Positions 24,098 through 31,507 are shown, counted from the stretch's first letter. The stretch: 43,487 nt of DNA from a bacterium (GCA_029573015.1 JAKQHK010000101.1:1-43487), one strand, 5' to 3'. Program-made: numbers and translations. The notes: generated from the letters alone by a model not told the origin.

Positions 24098-24502
24098 ATG
24101 ATCGGTAAACTTCCCGAAAACATCCTGGAAGCGCTGCTGGAAACCATACCTTTGGAATTTTCAGTTGTAGATGCTAAAGATCAGGTTCTCGCCTGGAACA
24201 GGCACACCACCCGTATCTTTAAGCGTCCTGAGGGTGTAGTCGGCAAAAACGTTAAAAATTGCCATCCACCTAAAAGCTTGGACAAAGTCGAAAAAATCCT
24301 CCAGGAAATGAAAGCGGGCACGCGCGACAAGGCAGAATTCTGGATTGATCTGCCGATCGGTCCTGATGGCAGCAGGGAAAAAGTCCTCATCCAGTACTTC
24401 GCACTGCGTGATGCCAACGGTACCTATCTCGGCTGTCTGGAAGCCAGCCAGAACATAGCTACAATCCAGACCCTCCAGGGAGAAAAAAAATTGCTCGATT
24501 AA
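24098..24502 (+). CDS. Stand-alone PAS domain protein (PAS_10 / DUF438-associated type)
   Basis: 134 aa, essentially one PAS fold: PLEFSVVDAKDQVLAWNRHT (18-37), RPEGVVGKNVKNCHPPKSL (43-61), VEKILQEMKAGTRDKAEFWI (63-82), VLIQYFALRDANGTYLGCLE (96-115) and SQNIATIQTLQGEKKLLD. The GR/K-NV..CHPPKS and EFWI signatures are those of the PAS domain found after hemerythrin-like and DUF438 domains in anaerobes, where it may bind heme or a small ligand. Here it is alone. GAGG precedes the ATG by 6 nt. With the Cache-PAS gene just upstream, the locus holds two sensory modules lacking outputs next to the hydrogenase. Confidence 0.85.
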   Translation: MIGKLPENILEALLETIPLEFSVVDAKDQVLAWNRHTTRIFKRPEGVVGKNVKNCHPPKSLDKVEKILQEMKAGTRDKAEFWIDLPIGPDGSREKVLIQYFALRDANGTYLGCLEASQNIATIQTLQGEKKLLD

Positions 24503-24559
24503 ATTACCAGAGCAGCAACGTTCTTCGACTTACCCCGTTGAATTGCATCTCAGCTCAAA

Positions 24560-25105
24560 TCATCTTAGCGCACGATGCAGCAGCTTCGGCGGGATATCGT
24601 ATGTCAACCCGGCCTGTACGCGAGCTATCTGTACCCCATCAGGCACCTCCCGATCTACCTGCCAGAGATGAGTTCCGATTTGCGTAAGTGAAGGCTCATT
24701 TCTCCAATCCGTCAGGAGATCACCATTTTTCTCAATGACCGGACTGAGAACCGTCTTGCGGATGATGCGCACATCCGCAGGATGTACCGGCCAGGTCGGC
24801 GGTTCGCTCTGATGCTGCAGGTCAACCAGTAATTCATGCTTGTTTACCGCCAGCTGCAATCCTTCGGTCAGTATTCTTTCAAGTGCAAATGCATCGAATG
24901 GTCCTGTTAATACAATATCCACGTCCCAGGTCGGCCACTTCTGCTGGAGAAAACCGCCACATAGCCAGACATCATACCCATCCAACCCCGAAATAGCGAG
25001 AAAGTCGGTAAACCAGGCAGTAAAAGCCTTCCTGGACGGCCGTTTCCATGGTATGGCTGTCGTAACCGGACCGTTTTTATACCAAAACCCTGTTTTTACT
25101 GACAT
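24560..25105 (-). CDS. Nucleotidyltransferase-like protein
   Basis: 181 aa. The middle has VWLCGGFLQQKWPTWDVDIV (47-66), the GG....(S/T)D-D-(I/V) pattern of minimal nucleotidyltransferase domains, followed by a helix and a strand NKHELLVDLQHQ (88-99) whose Asp could be the third acidic residue. The W in place of the usual small residue before the D-x-D, and the lack of other recognised domains, make the activity uncertain. Its ATG overlaps the stop of the upstream gene by one nucleotide (TGATG), so translation is coupled to the membrane protein at 25105-25539. Confidence 0.65.
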   Translation of the reverse strand: MSVKTGFWYKNGPVTTAIPWKRPSRKAFTAWFTDFLAISGLDGYDVWLCGGFLQQKWPTWDVDIVLTGPFDAFALERILTEGLQLAVNKHELLVDLQHQSEPPTWPVHPADVRIIRKTVLSPVIEKNGDLLTDWRNEPSLTQIGTHLWQVDREVPDGVQIARVQAGLTYDIPPKLLHRALR

Positions 25106-25539
25106 CAGCTCGCCTCACCGCCTCCGCCGCGTTCTTCAGTATTCTCCTCCTGAATGAGTATCCGCCCCGAACCGCTCGCCGCCCCTCCGCCTCCACGTTC
25201 TATAATAGTGTCCGAAGTATCGGACTTGGTTTCCAGCTGCTTAAACCCAAGCAGCATAAGCAGATAGGCAATGACTGCCACTGTAAAAGCAACATAGGCA
25301 TAGAGCGCGCTCTTTTTTGCTGCTTCTGACGTGTCGGTATCATCTTTAGCTGTTTTGAACTGGTAGAGCGCATAGCCAAGCATGATAAATATCGCTATGC
25401 CAATCGCAACCACGATCCCGAAGTGTAATTCTTTTATCAGCTCGTATGCGCGTGCATCCTGCACCGGTGAATCGATCAGCGGTTGCACGATAGGGCTGAT
25501 AATTGGTCCACTCATCGGACCGGAGAGAAGAGGATCCAT
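25105..25539 (-). CDS. Small two-helix membrane protein with Gly-rich tail, unknown
   Basis: 144 aa. An N-terminal Pro/Ser-rich stretch (GPMSGPIISPIVQPLIDSP) leads to a first membrane helix at about 41-62 (GIVVAIGIAIFIMLGYALYQF), a charged loop of about 18 residues, a second helix at about 80-100 (AYVAFTVAVIAYLLMLLGF), then an acidic C-terminus with two ERGGGG boxes. I recognise no family. It is coupled by TGATG to the nucleotidyltransferase-like gene downstream. The two may act together, but I see no evidence for a known toxin-antitoxin pair. Confidence 0.75.
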   Translation of the reverse strand: MDPLLSGPMSGPIISPIVQPLIDSPVQDARAYELIKELHFGIVVAIGIAIFIMLGYALYQFKTAKDDTDTSEAAKKSALYAYVAFTVAVIAYLLMLLGFKQLETKSDTSDTIIERGGGGAASGSGRILIQEENTEERGGGGEAS

Positions 25540-25766
25540 GGGAACTCCTGATAAAAAAACTAACAGCAGACTTCATCTCACTACCATACCATAACATAAC
25601 AGCTTTTTAAAGAAAATAACCATAGAAAACCCGCTAACAGCACCACTGCTTCTGTGTTATAGTCAGACTGTAATCTGCATCAGCCGGAGAACCATTTTGG
25701 GCTTACAATATAAGGTCAACTGAACTCCCAATATCTAATATCTTTGTATCGTTATATCGTTCCTCC

Positions 25767-26858
25767 ATGAAACCAAGTTCTTATTTCCGCATTGCCTTAC
25801 AGCAAGCCATGCTTGATCCGCTGGCACTCCCCTCCCTAGTAAACAGGGGAAAGATGCTGCGGCGCATAGTCAAGGCAGGCGAAACCCGACGGGAAGCAGC
25901 GCTGGCCTCGTGCACACATCCCATACCCCGGACCTGCATTTTTTCCATAACCTGGAAATGCAATCTCTCCTGCAAAGGCTGCTACGCCAAGAACTATCAA
26001 CAAGTGGAAGGCCTTGATCAGGAAACGATTACGCGTGTCATTAGGGAAGCAACCGGACTCGGCACCTATCTCTGGATTATTGCCGGAGGGGAACCGCTTA
26101 TGGTCGAAAAAATCATACCCGAACTAGCCAGTATAGAAAATGCTTTTTTCTTCCTGTTCACCAACGGCACCTTGCTCAACACATCCCATCTCGCTCTGCT
26201 CGCTGATACGCCTACGATTCTTCCTGTTATCTCTCTGGAGGGAGACGAGGAACAGACTGACCAGCGCCGTGGCAACACAGTTGGCCGCCAGATCAGACAA
26301 GCCATGGCACGCTTGAAAAAAGCCCGCATACCGTTTGGCTTCTCGGTCATGGTCACGCATGCCAATGTGAAATCAGTCACCTCGCGTGCCTGGTTCGATA
26401 CCATGTGGCATGCCGGCGCACGCTTCGGATTCTGTATTGACTATATACCCTTTGCCCATGACCTCAATCCGGAATATGTCCTGACTGATGCTGATCGCGC
26501 CTACAAAAATCGGGCGTTAGCAGAACGGAAAAGAGAAGCCCGACCCCTGATTTTCAACCTGCCACCCGATGAATACGCGCAGGGAGGCTGCGCCTCAGCC
26601 GGCAAGGGCTTCATGCATATCAATGCAGACGGCTATGTAGAGCCCTGTCCGTTTACCCACTACGCCCGGGACAATATCAGGGATAAAACTATCCAGGAAG
26701 TGCTCGATTCACCTTTTTTCCACGCTATCCGCCGCGACATGCACCATCTGCCCAACCCCAAAGACGAATGTCTGCTCTATGCCCATCTAGTGGAGGTGCA
26801 ACGCCTTGCCCGGGAAACCGGTGCCCGCTCCACAGAAACAAAACAGGATCAAAGCTGA
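25767..26858 (+). CDS. Radical SAM protein with SPASM-like C-terminus
   Basis: 363 aa. The cluster motif is CNLSCKGC (Cys65, 69, 72), in ITWKCNLSCKGCYAKNY, with a GGEP box (AGGEPLM) for SAM binding. The C-terminal region has GGCASAGKGFMHINADGYVEPC followed later by DECLLY, which looks like a reduced SPASM/Twitch auxiliary-cluster domain. Such proteins modify peptides or cofactors; no precursor peptide is evident beside it. The last 10 nt overlap the convergent gene at 26849. Confidence 0.88.
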   Translation: MKPSSYFRIALQQAMLDPLALPSLVNRGKMLRRIVKAGETRREAALASCTHPIPRTCIFSITWKCNLSCKGCYAKNYQQVEGLDQETITRVIREATGLGTYLWIIAGGEPLMVEKIIPELASIENAFFFLFTNGTLLNTSHLALLADTPTILPVISLEGDEEQTDQRRGNTVGRQIRQAMARLKKARIPFGFSVMVTHANVKSVTSRAWFDTMWHAGARFGFCIDYIPFAHDLNPEYVLTDADRAYKNRALAERKREARPLIFNLPPDEYAQGGCASAGKGFMHINADGYVEPCPFTHYARDNIRDKTIQEVLDSPFFHAIRRDMHHLPNPKDECLLYAHLVEVQRLARETGARSTETKQDQS

Positions 26859-27334
26859 GGCCAGCCGGCGCGAAATCTGGCAATGCCCTCCTGCAAGGCC
26901 CGGGACAACCGTTCGCATTTTCTAATATCAAGATCTTCTGTCCGGGTGTTCATCAGTGTTATGATCTGGTCTGCAATGACTGACAGGTCAACCAATGTAT
27001 TCAGTCCTGACTCCAAAGCACGGTCATGCCTGCCGAGAATCTCAAGTTTGCTGCGTAGCCCCTGGATTATATCCTGGGCATGCAGGGCACAGGCTTTGAC
27101 CTGCTGGCGGAAAGCGCGTTCCCGGCGTCTGGGTTCCCCACTGAGATAACAGAATACTGCCAAACAGACAACAGCGAGCAGCAGCAAGATACCTCCTTCG
27201 GTCTGCCCGTAAGCACGGGAAGAGGAAGCAAACAACTTAACCGCATACATCTGTACTGGCCATCCCAAAAGAATATCTGACACCCAAAACCCTTTTTGAT
27301 AGCTTAACCTCAAAACAATATGCAATAATTGCAT
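26849..27334 (-). CDS. Small membrane-anchored helical protein, unknown
   Basis: Up to 161 aa. The ATG at 27334 or a later ATG at 27250 (MYAVKLF) could be the start. One membrane helix (GGILLLLAVVCLAVFCYLSG, about 47-66 from the first start) is followed by a basic patch (EPRRRERAFRQQ) and a soluble helical domain, probably coiled-coil, to the end (QALEGIARF-like). No family recognised. It is convergent with the radical SAM gene and overlaps its end by 10 nt, and divergent from the maturation protease gene. Confidence 0.55.
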   Translation of the reverse strand: MQLLHIVLRLSYQKGFWVSDILLGWPVQMYAVKLFASSSRAYGQTEGGILLLLAVVCLAVFCYLSGEPRRRERAFRQQVKACALHAQDIIQGLRSKLEILGRHDRALESGLNTLVDLSVIADQIITLMNTRTEDLDIRKCERLSRALQEGIARFRAGWPQL

Positions 27335-27389
27335 ATACCCTAGATAAATAGTATATTCCTAATATCTTATCATGGTCAATGAGTAATTT

Positions 27390-27851
27390 ATGGCAAAAAA
27401 ACGCTACGCAGTCGGACTCGGTACCTATGCCCAAAGCGATGATGGCATCGGGCTGCATATTATCGAGCATCTTAACGAAAAAGCACTCGCCCATGGCTTT
27501 GAAGCGATCGAGGTGGGCAATAACGGCCTGCAGCTCATCAACCTGTTTGCTGACCAGCCCGAGCGAATCGTGGTCGTTGATTGTGCGTATATAGGCAAAA
27601 AGCCCGGCGAGCTCCTTGTTTTCACTCCTGATGACGTCATGACCCAAAAAGTCACCGGAACGATATCAACGCATGAAGGTGATATCCTCAAGCTGATTGC
27701 TTTAGCCCGCCAGCTGAACTACGCCATCCCTCCGATCACCATCCTTGGCATCCAGCCACAAAGTACTGCTAACGGTATGGAGCTTTCCCCTGCCTTGCAG
27801 GACAATATACCGCTCTATGTTCAAGTAGTTATAGAAGAAATTTTTAAGTAG
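27390..27851 (+). CDS. NiFe hydrogenase maturation protease
   Basis: 153 aa, HyaD/HybD/HycI family. This endopeptidase removes the C-terminal tail of the large subunit after nickel insertion. Seen in the sequence: GLGTYAQSDDGIG (9-21), VVVDCAYIGKKPG (61-73) and STHEGD (93-98). By comparison with HybD, the nickel-sensing residues would be Asp18 (Glu in HybD), Asp64 and His95. ILGIQP (118-123 region) is the usual C-terminal strand. The likely target is HydA (21057), which has an eight-residue tail after CxxC-STH. The gene stands alone, 5 kb from the structural genes. Confidence 0.9.
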   Translation: MAKKRYAVGLGTYAQSDDGIGLHIIEHLNEKALAHGFEAIEVGNNGLQLINLFADQPERIVVVDCAYIGKKPGELLVFTPDDVMTQKVTGTISTHEGDILKLIALARQLNYAIPPITILGIQPQSTANGMELSPALQDNIPLYVQVVIEEIFK

Positions 27852-27954
27852 CACAACGATGTAAAACGCCTTAATGATTGGAATCTACTGGACAAATGCT
27901 ACACTTATACTCCATACTAGCAAAGCATATCCCGTCTTTCGTGCCCCCTAAGTT

Positions 27955-28180
27955 TTAGTGAATCACCGCGAAGCGCCGCAGGCGGTGAGCGGATGATGAA
28001 CTTATCCTCGGAACGAAGAGAAGGTGGGTTAGTGAATCACCGCGAAGCGCCACAGGCGATGAGCGGATGATGAACTTATCCTCGGAACGAAGTTAAGACG
28101 GGTTAGTGAATTACCGCGAAGCGCCACAGGCGATGAGCGGATGATGAACTTATCCGCCGCAGCGAAGCGAAGGCGGACAA
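27955..28180 (+). repeat. Three tandem copies of structured repeat family A, period 74
   Basis: Units start TTAGTG at 27955, 28029 and 28103. Each holds TCACCGCG or TTACCGCG, a small hairpin CGCC-(G/A)CA-GGCG, then GCGGAT-GATGAACTT-ATCC(T/G)C, then a GAACGAAG segment. In copy 3 the tail forms TCCGCC/GGCGGA. The array fills the gap 27852-28237 between the protease gene and tRNA-Arg(TCG). I see no gene in this gap. A single distant copy lies at tRNA-His (311-357). Confidence 0.85.
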
Positions 28181-28237
28181 CTGGGCAGATATACCTTAGT
28201 TCCTTACAATCTGTTTTAATAATACAATTACAAGCGT

Positions 28238-28314
28238 GCCCCCTTAGCTCAACTGGATAGAGTACCTGGCTTCGAACCAGATGGTTGGGGGTTCAAATCC
28301 TCCAGGGGGCACCA
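28238..28314 (+). tRNA. tRNA-Arg (anticodon TCG)
   Basis: Acceptor GCCCCCT / AGGGGGC, anticodon arm CTGG-CTTCGAA-CCAG with anticodon TCG, T-arm GGGGG-TTCAAAT-CCTCC, discriminator A and encoded CCA at 28312-28314. It reads CGA. Copies of its 3' end follow at 28344-28487, and the family A array precedes it. Confidence 0.95.
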
Positions 28315-28343
28315 CCGACAATACAAACGATTGGGATCAACCC

Positions 28344-28487
28344 AACCCGTCAGATCCCGTGAGCGCAGCGAAGCGGGATTCAAATCCTCCAGGGGGCACC
28401 AATGATAACATTTTCGAATAAGACCAACTCAACCCGTCAGATCCCGTGAACAGCGTGAAGCGGGATTCAAATCCTCCAGTAGACCAC
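28344..28487 (+). repeat. Two tRNA-Arg(TCG) tail copies, period 87
   Basis: Copy 1 (28344-28401) reads AACCCGTCAG, a hairpin ATCCCG...CGGGAT, then TTCAAATCCTCC and AGGGGGCACCA, which is the T-loop, T-stem 3' strand, acceptor 3' strand and CCA of the tRNA just upstream. Copy 2 (28431-28487) repeats the same order, with the acceptor decayed to AGTAGACCACC. The anticodon and 5' halves are missing. Confidence 0.8.
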
Positions 28488-28527
28488 CTGTGTTCCTATT
28501 TTTTCACTTAATCCGCAAGCATAATCC

Positions 28528-28824
28528 ATGGCAGCCATCAGACGTATCGTACTTGACACCCTCAAACCGCACGAACCCGGCATCATCGAACTGGCGGAAA
28601 AAATCAGCGACCAGCCCGGCGTCGACGCGGTCAATATCAGCATTTATGAAATGGACCGCAAAGTTGAAAATGCCAAGATCACCATCGAGGGGAATAATAT
28701 CCAAGTTGATGAAGTATTCAAGATTGTAAAAGATTATGGTGCCAGTATCCACTCCATCGATGAAGTCGTCGCCGGCAAAAAAATCATCGATGATTCCGAA
28801 ACTCCCCAGGACAGCTATAACTGA
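28528..28824 (+). CDS. DUF211 family protein
   Basis: 98 aa, a ferredoxin-like alpha/beta fold typical of DUF211, a family best known in archaea. Marks: IRRIVLDTLKPHEPGIIELA (4-23), GVDAVNISIYEMDRK, NAKITIEGNNIQVDEV and YGASIHSIDEVVAGK. Its function is unknown; structures of archaeal members suggest a small-ligand or metal-binding oligomer. The stop overlaps the next start (TGATG), linking it to the CCC1-like transporter, a pairing also seen in archaeal genomes. Confidence 0.88.
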   Translation: MAAIRRIVLDTLKPHEPGIIELAEKISDQPGVDAVNISIYEMDRKVENAKITIEGNNIQVDEVFKIVKDYGASIHSIDEVVAGKKIIDDSETPQDSYN

Positions 28825-29408
28825 TGTTGCATCGACTCCGTACCGCCCTTACTGATCTTGATCGTATCACTGACGTTATCAGCATTGCCCGCCGCAATTT
28901 CGTCATGAATGCCTTTGATGGCGTTCTCACGATGACCGGAATCCTGGCTGGTTCCTACTTCGTCGGTATCGACGACCCCAAAATCGTGCTAGGAACCGGT
29001 TTCAGCACGGCGATAGCCATGGGCATATCCGGCATGTGGGGCGCCTTCCTGACTGAGCGTTCGGAGCGCCGACATGACATCAAGCAACTCGAACGGCACA
29101 CCCTTGCTGACCTGTCCGACTCTCATCTCGTTACCGCCTCGCATCAGGCTACCATAATCATAACCCTTGTGGGTCTTGCCCCGCTACTGGCAGCCCTGTC
29201 TGTGTTATCACCGTTTCTGTTCTCCTTCCTGTTCCCATCCATAACCATGATGTATTTCAGCTCACTGGCTCTCATCATACTTCTGCTGTTTAGCTTGGGG
29301 ACGTTCCTCGGAACCATTTCAAAAGAAAACATCCTGCTATCAGGCCTCCGTCTCTTGGCTGCTGGCATCATCTGTATCGGCATCCTGCTCATGATAGAAA
29401 CGTTATAG
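28824..29408 (+). CDS. VIT1/CCC1-like (Fe/Mn) membrane transporter
   Basis: 194 aa with about four or five hydrophobic helices. The first helix region, RRNFVMNAFDGVLTMTGILA, carries the typical 'NAFDGvlt..G...G' motif of the VIT1/CCC1 family. It is followed by GFSTAIAMGISGMWGAFLTE with the Glu that ends the second helix, and a short charged cytoplasmic loop (ERSERRHDIKQLER). Family members move Fe2+ or Mn2+ out of the cytosol. It lacks the long metal-binding loop of plant VIT1. Translation is coupled to DUF211. Iron handling would suit an organism with many FeS clusters, but that link is inference. Confidence 0.85.
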   Translation: MLHRLRTALTDLDRITDVISIARRNFVMNAFDGVLTMTGILAGSYFVGIDDPKIVLGTGFSTAIAMGISGMWGAFLTERSERRHDIKQLERHTLADLSDSHLVTASHQATIIITLVGLAPLLAALSVLSPFLFSFLFPSITMMYFSSLALIILLLFSLGTFLGTISKENILLSGLRLLAAGIICIGILLMIETL

Positions 29409-29444
29409 CGTTGACGCGTTATCAAATCTTATTCTTCCAACAAA

Positions 29445-29480
29445 AAAAGAGCAGACTCGCAATATCGAGGCTGCTCTTTT
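29445..29480. terminator. Bidirectional terminator between CCC1-like and secreted protein genes
   Basis: AAAAGAGCAG and CTGCTCTTTT form a 10-bp stem, with inner CTCG/CGAG pairing. A and T runs on both sides serve the convergent genes. Confidence 0.85.
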
Positions 29481-29505
29481 CATATGCTGAAATTTTGGGT
29501 ATGTC

Positions 29506-30690
29506 TTAAAAAACCGGCTTGGCGATAAAGATCAATTCGTGCGCGTAGTTACCCGAAGGCTGCAAATTATTCACCTCGAGCTGCAAGGTGATATTAGTAT
29601 AATCCTGGCCCTCGATATCACTTTGCGTTGCTTCATGATGATACAGAATTTCTTCTGATGTTGTGGTGAATCCGGCATATTTGGTAGCAGTAGCGAACCG
29701 ATTGGGACCATCCCCAACTGTATTCAATGTCGTATCGCTGGTGGTATAACCGAGAAACCCTGTATCAACCCCCAGCGTTGTTCCAGTCGGTGATGTCCAG
29801 TCTACCGGAGCATCATTAGTCCCAACCGCGACATTCTTGATTGGGTCAATATCAATTGTCGGGTCCACCGCATGCAGCATATTGGTATCCTGTTTGATGT
29901 AAACGGTGAAACCGTTCTGCGCATCAGTATTGACTTTGGCACGCATCACCGCGGTCTTGGCCACTCCCGGAGTGATTTCCCGCCATTCGATGAGGTTGGG
30001 GGCAATCACACCCCCATCCGGAGGGGTAATTCCGGATATCTCAAAGGTCATATGCGGTTTTTGTCCCGCATACTCCTCAACATGCTCAATCGTAGCAACG
30101 AGTAATTCAATCGTGTCGATTATCACACTGCTTCCGTCTGCAGAAGTTATATCCACAGACCATACATCTCCGGAGCCAATTGGATTTACTTTCGCCGGAT
30201 TGACGATCTGCTCTGCGCCCGTCACCCCGTACGTGGCTATAGTACCGATCTCTATGACAATCGCAGAATCTGCAGCCACAGTATCCGTATCGTTGTTTGT
30301 CAGAACTAGCGATCCGCTCGTGCCGCTCGTCACCGCCACGCCCCAGGCGCTTCCTGCTCCGCTGCCGGCTGAGGCAGCCAGAGGCACATCTGATCCGTTC
30401 AGCGAAAGATCACAATCTTCGTAATCCATAGCAACCGGGATCGTAAAATATGTCGCTTCCGGTTCGATCGTGATCGTCCCACCAGCTGGTATCGCCTGTT
30501 TGTTTGTCAGCGTGATTATCCAGTCGGATCCCGTAGCTGGTTTGGATTCAAGTAGTTCAACGCTCGCATCATAAAACTGCATTTGTACCGCATGCGCACC
30601 CCGGCTCGAGAGCAACACGACAGCAAAACAACCCATAACAGCCAAAGCAGATATTAGTGCCGTATGCAAACGGTATCGCGAATTCATCAT
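29506..30690 (-). CDS. Secreted beta-rich surface protein, unknown
   Basis: 394 aa. The signal peptide at 1-34 ends SRGAHA before VQMQFYD. The mature chain is Thr/Ser/Asp/Gly-rich and beta-forming, with no Cys beyond one. Segments include WIITLTNKQAIPAGGTITIE, repeated 'GVAVTSGTSGSLVLTN'-like stretches and a C-terminal LEVNNLQPSGNYAHELIFIA ending KPVF. The 'LQpSGNY...I.yIa.P.F' ending occurs in many uncharacterised secreted CPR proteins. AGGA lies 8 nt before the first ATG. It is likely exposed on the cell surface or released; function unknown. Confidence 0.8.
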   Translation of the reverse strand: MMNSRYRLHTALISALAVMGCFAVVLLSSRGAHAVQMQFYDASVELLESKPATGSDWIITLTNKQAIPAGGTITIEPEATYFTIPVAMDYEDCDLSLNGSDVPLAASAGSGAGSAWGVAVTSGTSGSLVLTNNDTDTVAADSAIVIEIGTIATYGVTGAEQIVNPAKVNPIGSGDVWSVDITSADGSSVIIDTIELLVATIEHVEEYAGQKPHMTFEISGITPPDGGVIAPNLIEWREITPGVAKTAVMRAKVNTDAQNGFTVYIKQDTNMLHAVDPTIDIDPIKNVAVGTNDAPVDWTSPTGTTLGVDTGFLGYTTSDTTLNTVGDGPNRFATATKYAGFTTTSEEILYHHEATQSDIEGQDYTNITLQLEVNNLQPSGNYAHELIFIAKPVF

Positions 30691-30826
30691 GCGTTTATCC
30701 TGTATATACCTGTATAATCAGCCTTTCCCATAGTACCGCAAGTCAGAAGCGGTTGTCCAGCGCGCAAATACCCTTGCAGAGCCAGGACGGGATTGGTAAA
30801 ATACTGTTTGTCGCATAAATAGGCGC

Positions 30827-30960
30827 GGGTCGCTAGCTTCAGATCATTCGATCTGATAAACAATCGGTAGTTAGTTGCCTCTTAAGCAATTGGTTCAGGG
30901 TTTCCGGTCATCCGACCGGACCGGGTCGTATGACCCGGCGAGTTATGTTTAATAACCCAC
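30827..30960 (+). pseudogene. tRNA-Lys-like relic with inserted hairpins
   Basis: It starts GGGTCGCTAGCT as in tRNA-Lys. It holds an insert with hairpin AGATC-ATTC-GATCT in the D-arm, then about 30 nt identical to the real gene (30873-30902, anticodon arm CTT included, through the start of the T-arm). Two hairpins follow in place of the T-loop (CCGGTC-ATCC-GACCGG and CCGGGTC-GTAT-GACCCGG), then GCGA and finally ACCCAC at the end. It is a full-length tRNA-Lys copy stretched by palindromic inserts. It lies 418 nt before the true gene. Confidence 0.8.
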
Positions 30961-30972
30961 TATGCTGTCTCA

Positions 30973-31254
30973 ATGTATTACGTCTATTTTCTACTCCTCG
31001 CCAATGGCGACATATACAAAGGTTCGTGTTCTGATGTGCAACAACGTCTGATTGATCATCAAAACGGTCGTGTCAAATCCACCCAGCATTATCTGCCATT
31101 TCATCTTATCGGATACGAATGTTATTATTTAAAAAGTGATGCGCTGAGAAGAGAAAAATTCCTGAAAACAACAGAGGGGCGTCGTTTACTCAAACAGCAA
31201 TATAAGGATATAATTAATCATCTGACCGAAAATATTTCCCAAACGGGTCGCTAG
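30973..31254 (+). CDS. Small GIY-YIG endonuclease domain protein
   Basis: 93 aa, one complete GIY-YIG domain. MYYVYFLLLANGDIYKGSC gives the paired strands (the second motif is YKG). VQQRLIDHQNGRVKST has the catalytic Arg and the usual H-N-G turn. LRREKFLKTTEGRRLLKQQY carries the metal-binding Glu. Such proteins (UvrC N-domain/YhbQ type) are nucleases; the role of these stand-alone forms is not settled. It starts 13 nt after the tRNA-Lys relic, and its TAG stop lies inside the true tRNA-Lys gene (10-nt overlap), so its last codons are tRNA sequence. A frameshifted relative lies beside tRNA-His (514-760). No Shine-Dalgarno is visible. Confidence 0.85.
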   Translation: MYYVYFLLLANGDIYKGSCSDVQQRLIDHQNGRVKSTQHYLPFHLIGYECYYLKSDALRREKFLKTTEGRRLLKQQYKDIINHLTENISQTGR

Positions 31255-31319
31255 CTCAATGGTAGAGCAGTTGCCTCTTAAGCAATTGGTTCAGGGTTCG
31301 AGCCCCTGGCGACCCACCA
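31245..31319 (+). tRNA. tRNA-Lys (anticodon CTT)
   Basis: Acceptor GGGTCGC / GCGACCC, anticodon arm GTTGC-CTCTTAA-GCAAT with anticodon CTT, T-arm CAGGG-TTCGAGC-CCCTG, discriminator A and encoded CCA at 31317-31319. It reads AAG. The first 10 nt are also the end of the GIY-YIG reading frame. Two long tail copies follow downstream. Confidence 0.95.
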
Positions 31320-31343
31320 TATAGTCATTTTTTCCTGTTTGAC

Positions 31344-31507
31344 ATCAGGGGCGAGAAGTAAGATCCCCTGCAATCCCGAAGCTCTGGGATGGAAGGGGAA
31401 GCCCCTGGTTTACCCGCCGAACCCTGAACGAAGTGAAGGGGAAGGCGGGCGACCCACCACAGATCTTAACGAATCGGCCAACGGACGATGAGTTTAGAAA
31501 TGTGGTG
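31344..31507 (+). repeat. tRNA-Lys tail copy 1 with nested hairpins
   Basis: T-stem-like hairpin CAGGGG-CGAGAAG...CCCCTG, a second hairpin ATCCC...GGGAT, then GAAGCCCCTGG (T-stem 3' strand). A third hairpin CCCGCC...GGCGGG is inserted before the acceptor strand GCGACCCACCA. The part from 31401 to 31507 recurs in copy 2 with one visible mismatch. Confidence 0.85.

Noticed and set aside
27955-28487. CRISPR array
   Set aside because: The period is regular (74 and 87), but the units are contiguous with no unique spacers of equal length, the units contain tRNA parts, and no cas gene is present.
28238-28487. Prophage or integrative element att sites
   Set aside because: No integrase, phage or conjugation gene lies between the tRNA and its copies. 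The intervals are under 100 nt and made of hairpins.
30827-30960. A functional tRNA with an intron
   Set aside because: Inserts occur in both the D-arm and the T-arm and the acceptor partner is broken. The anticodon loop, where bacterial tRNA introns sit, is intact.
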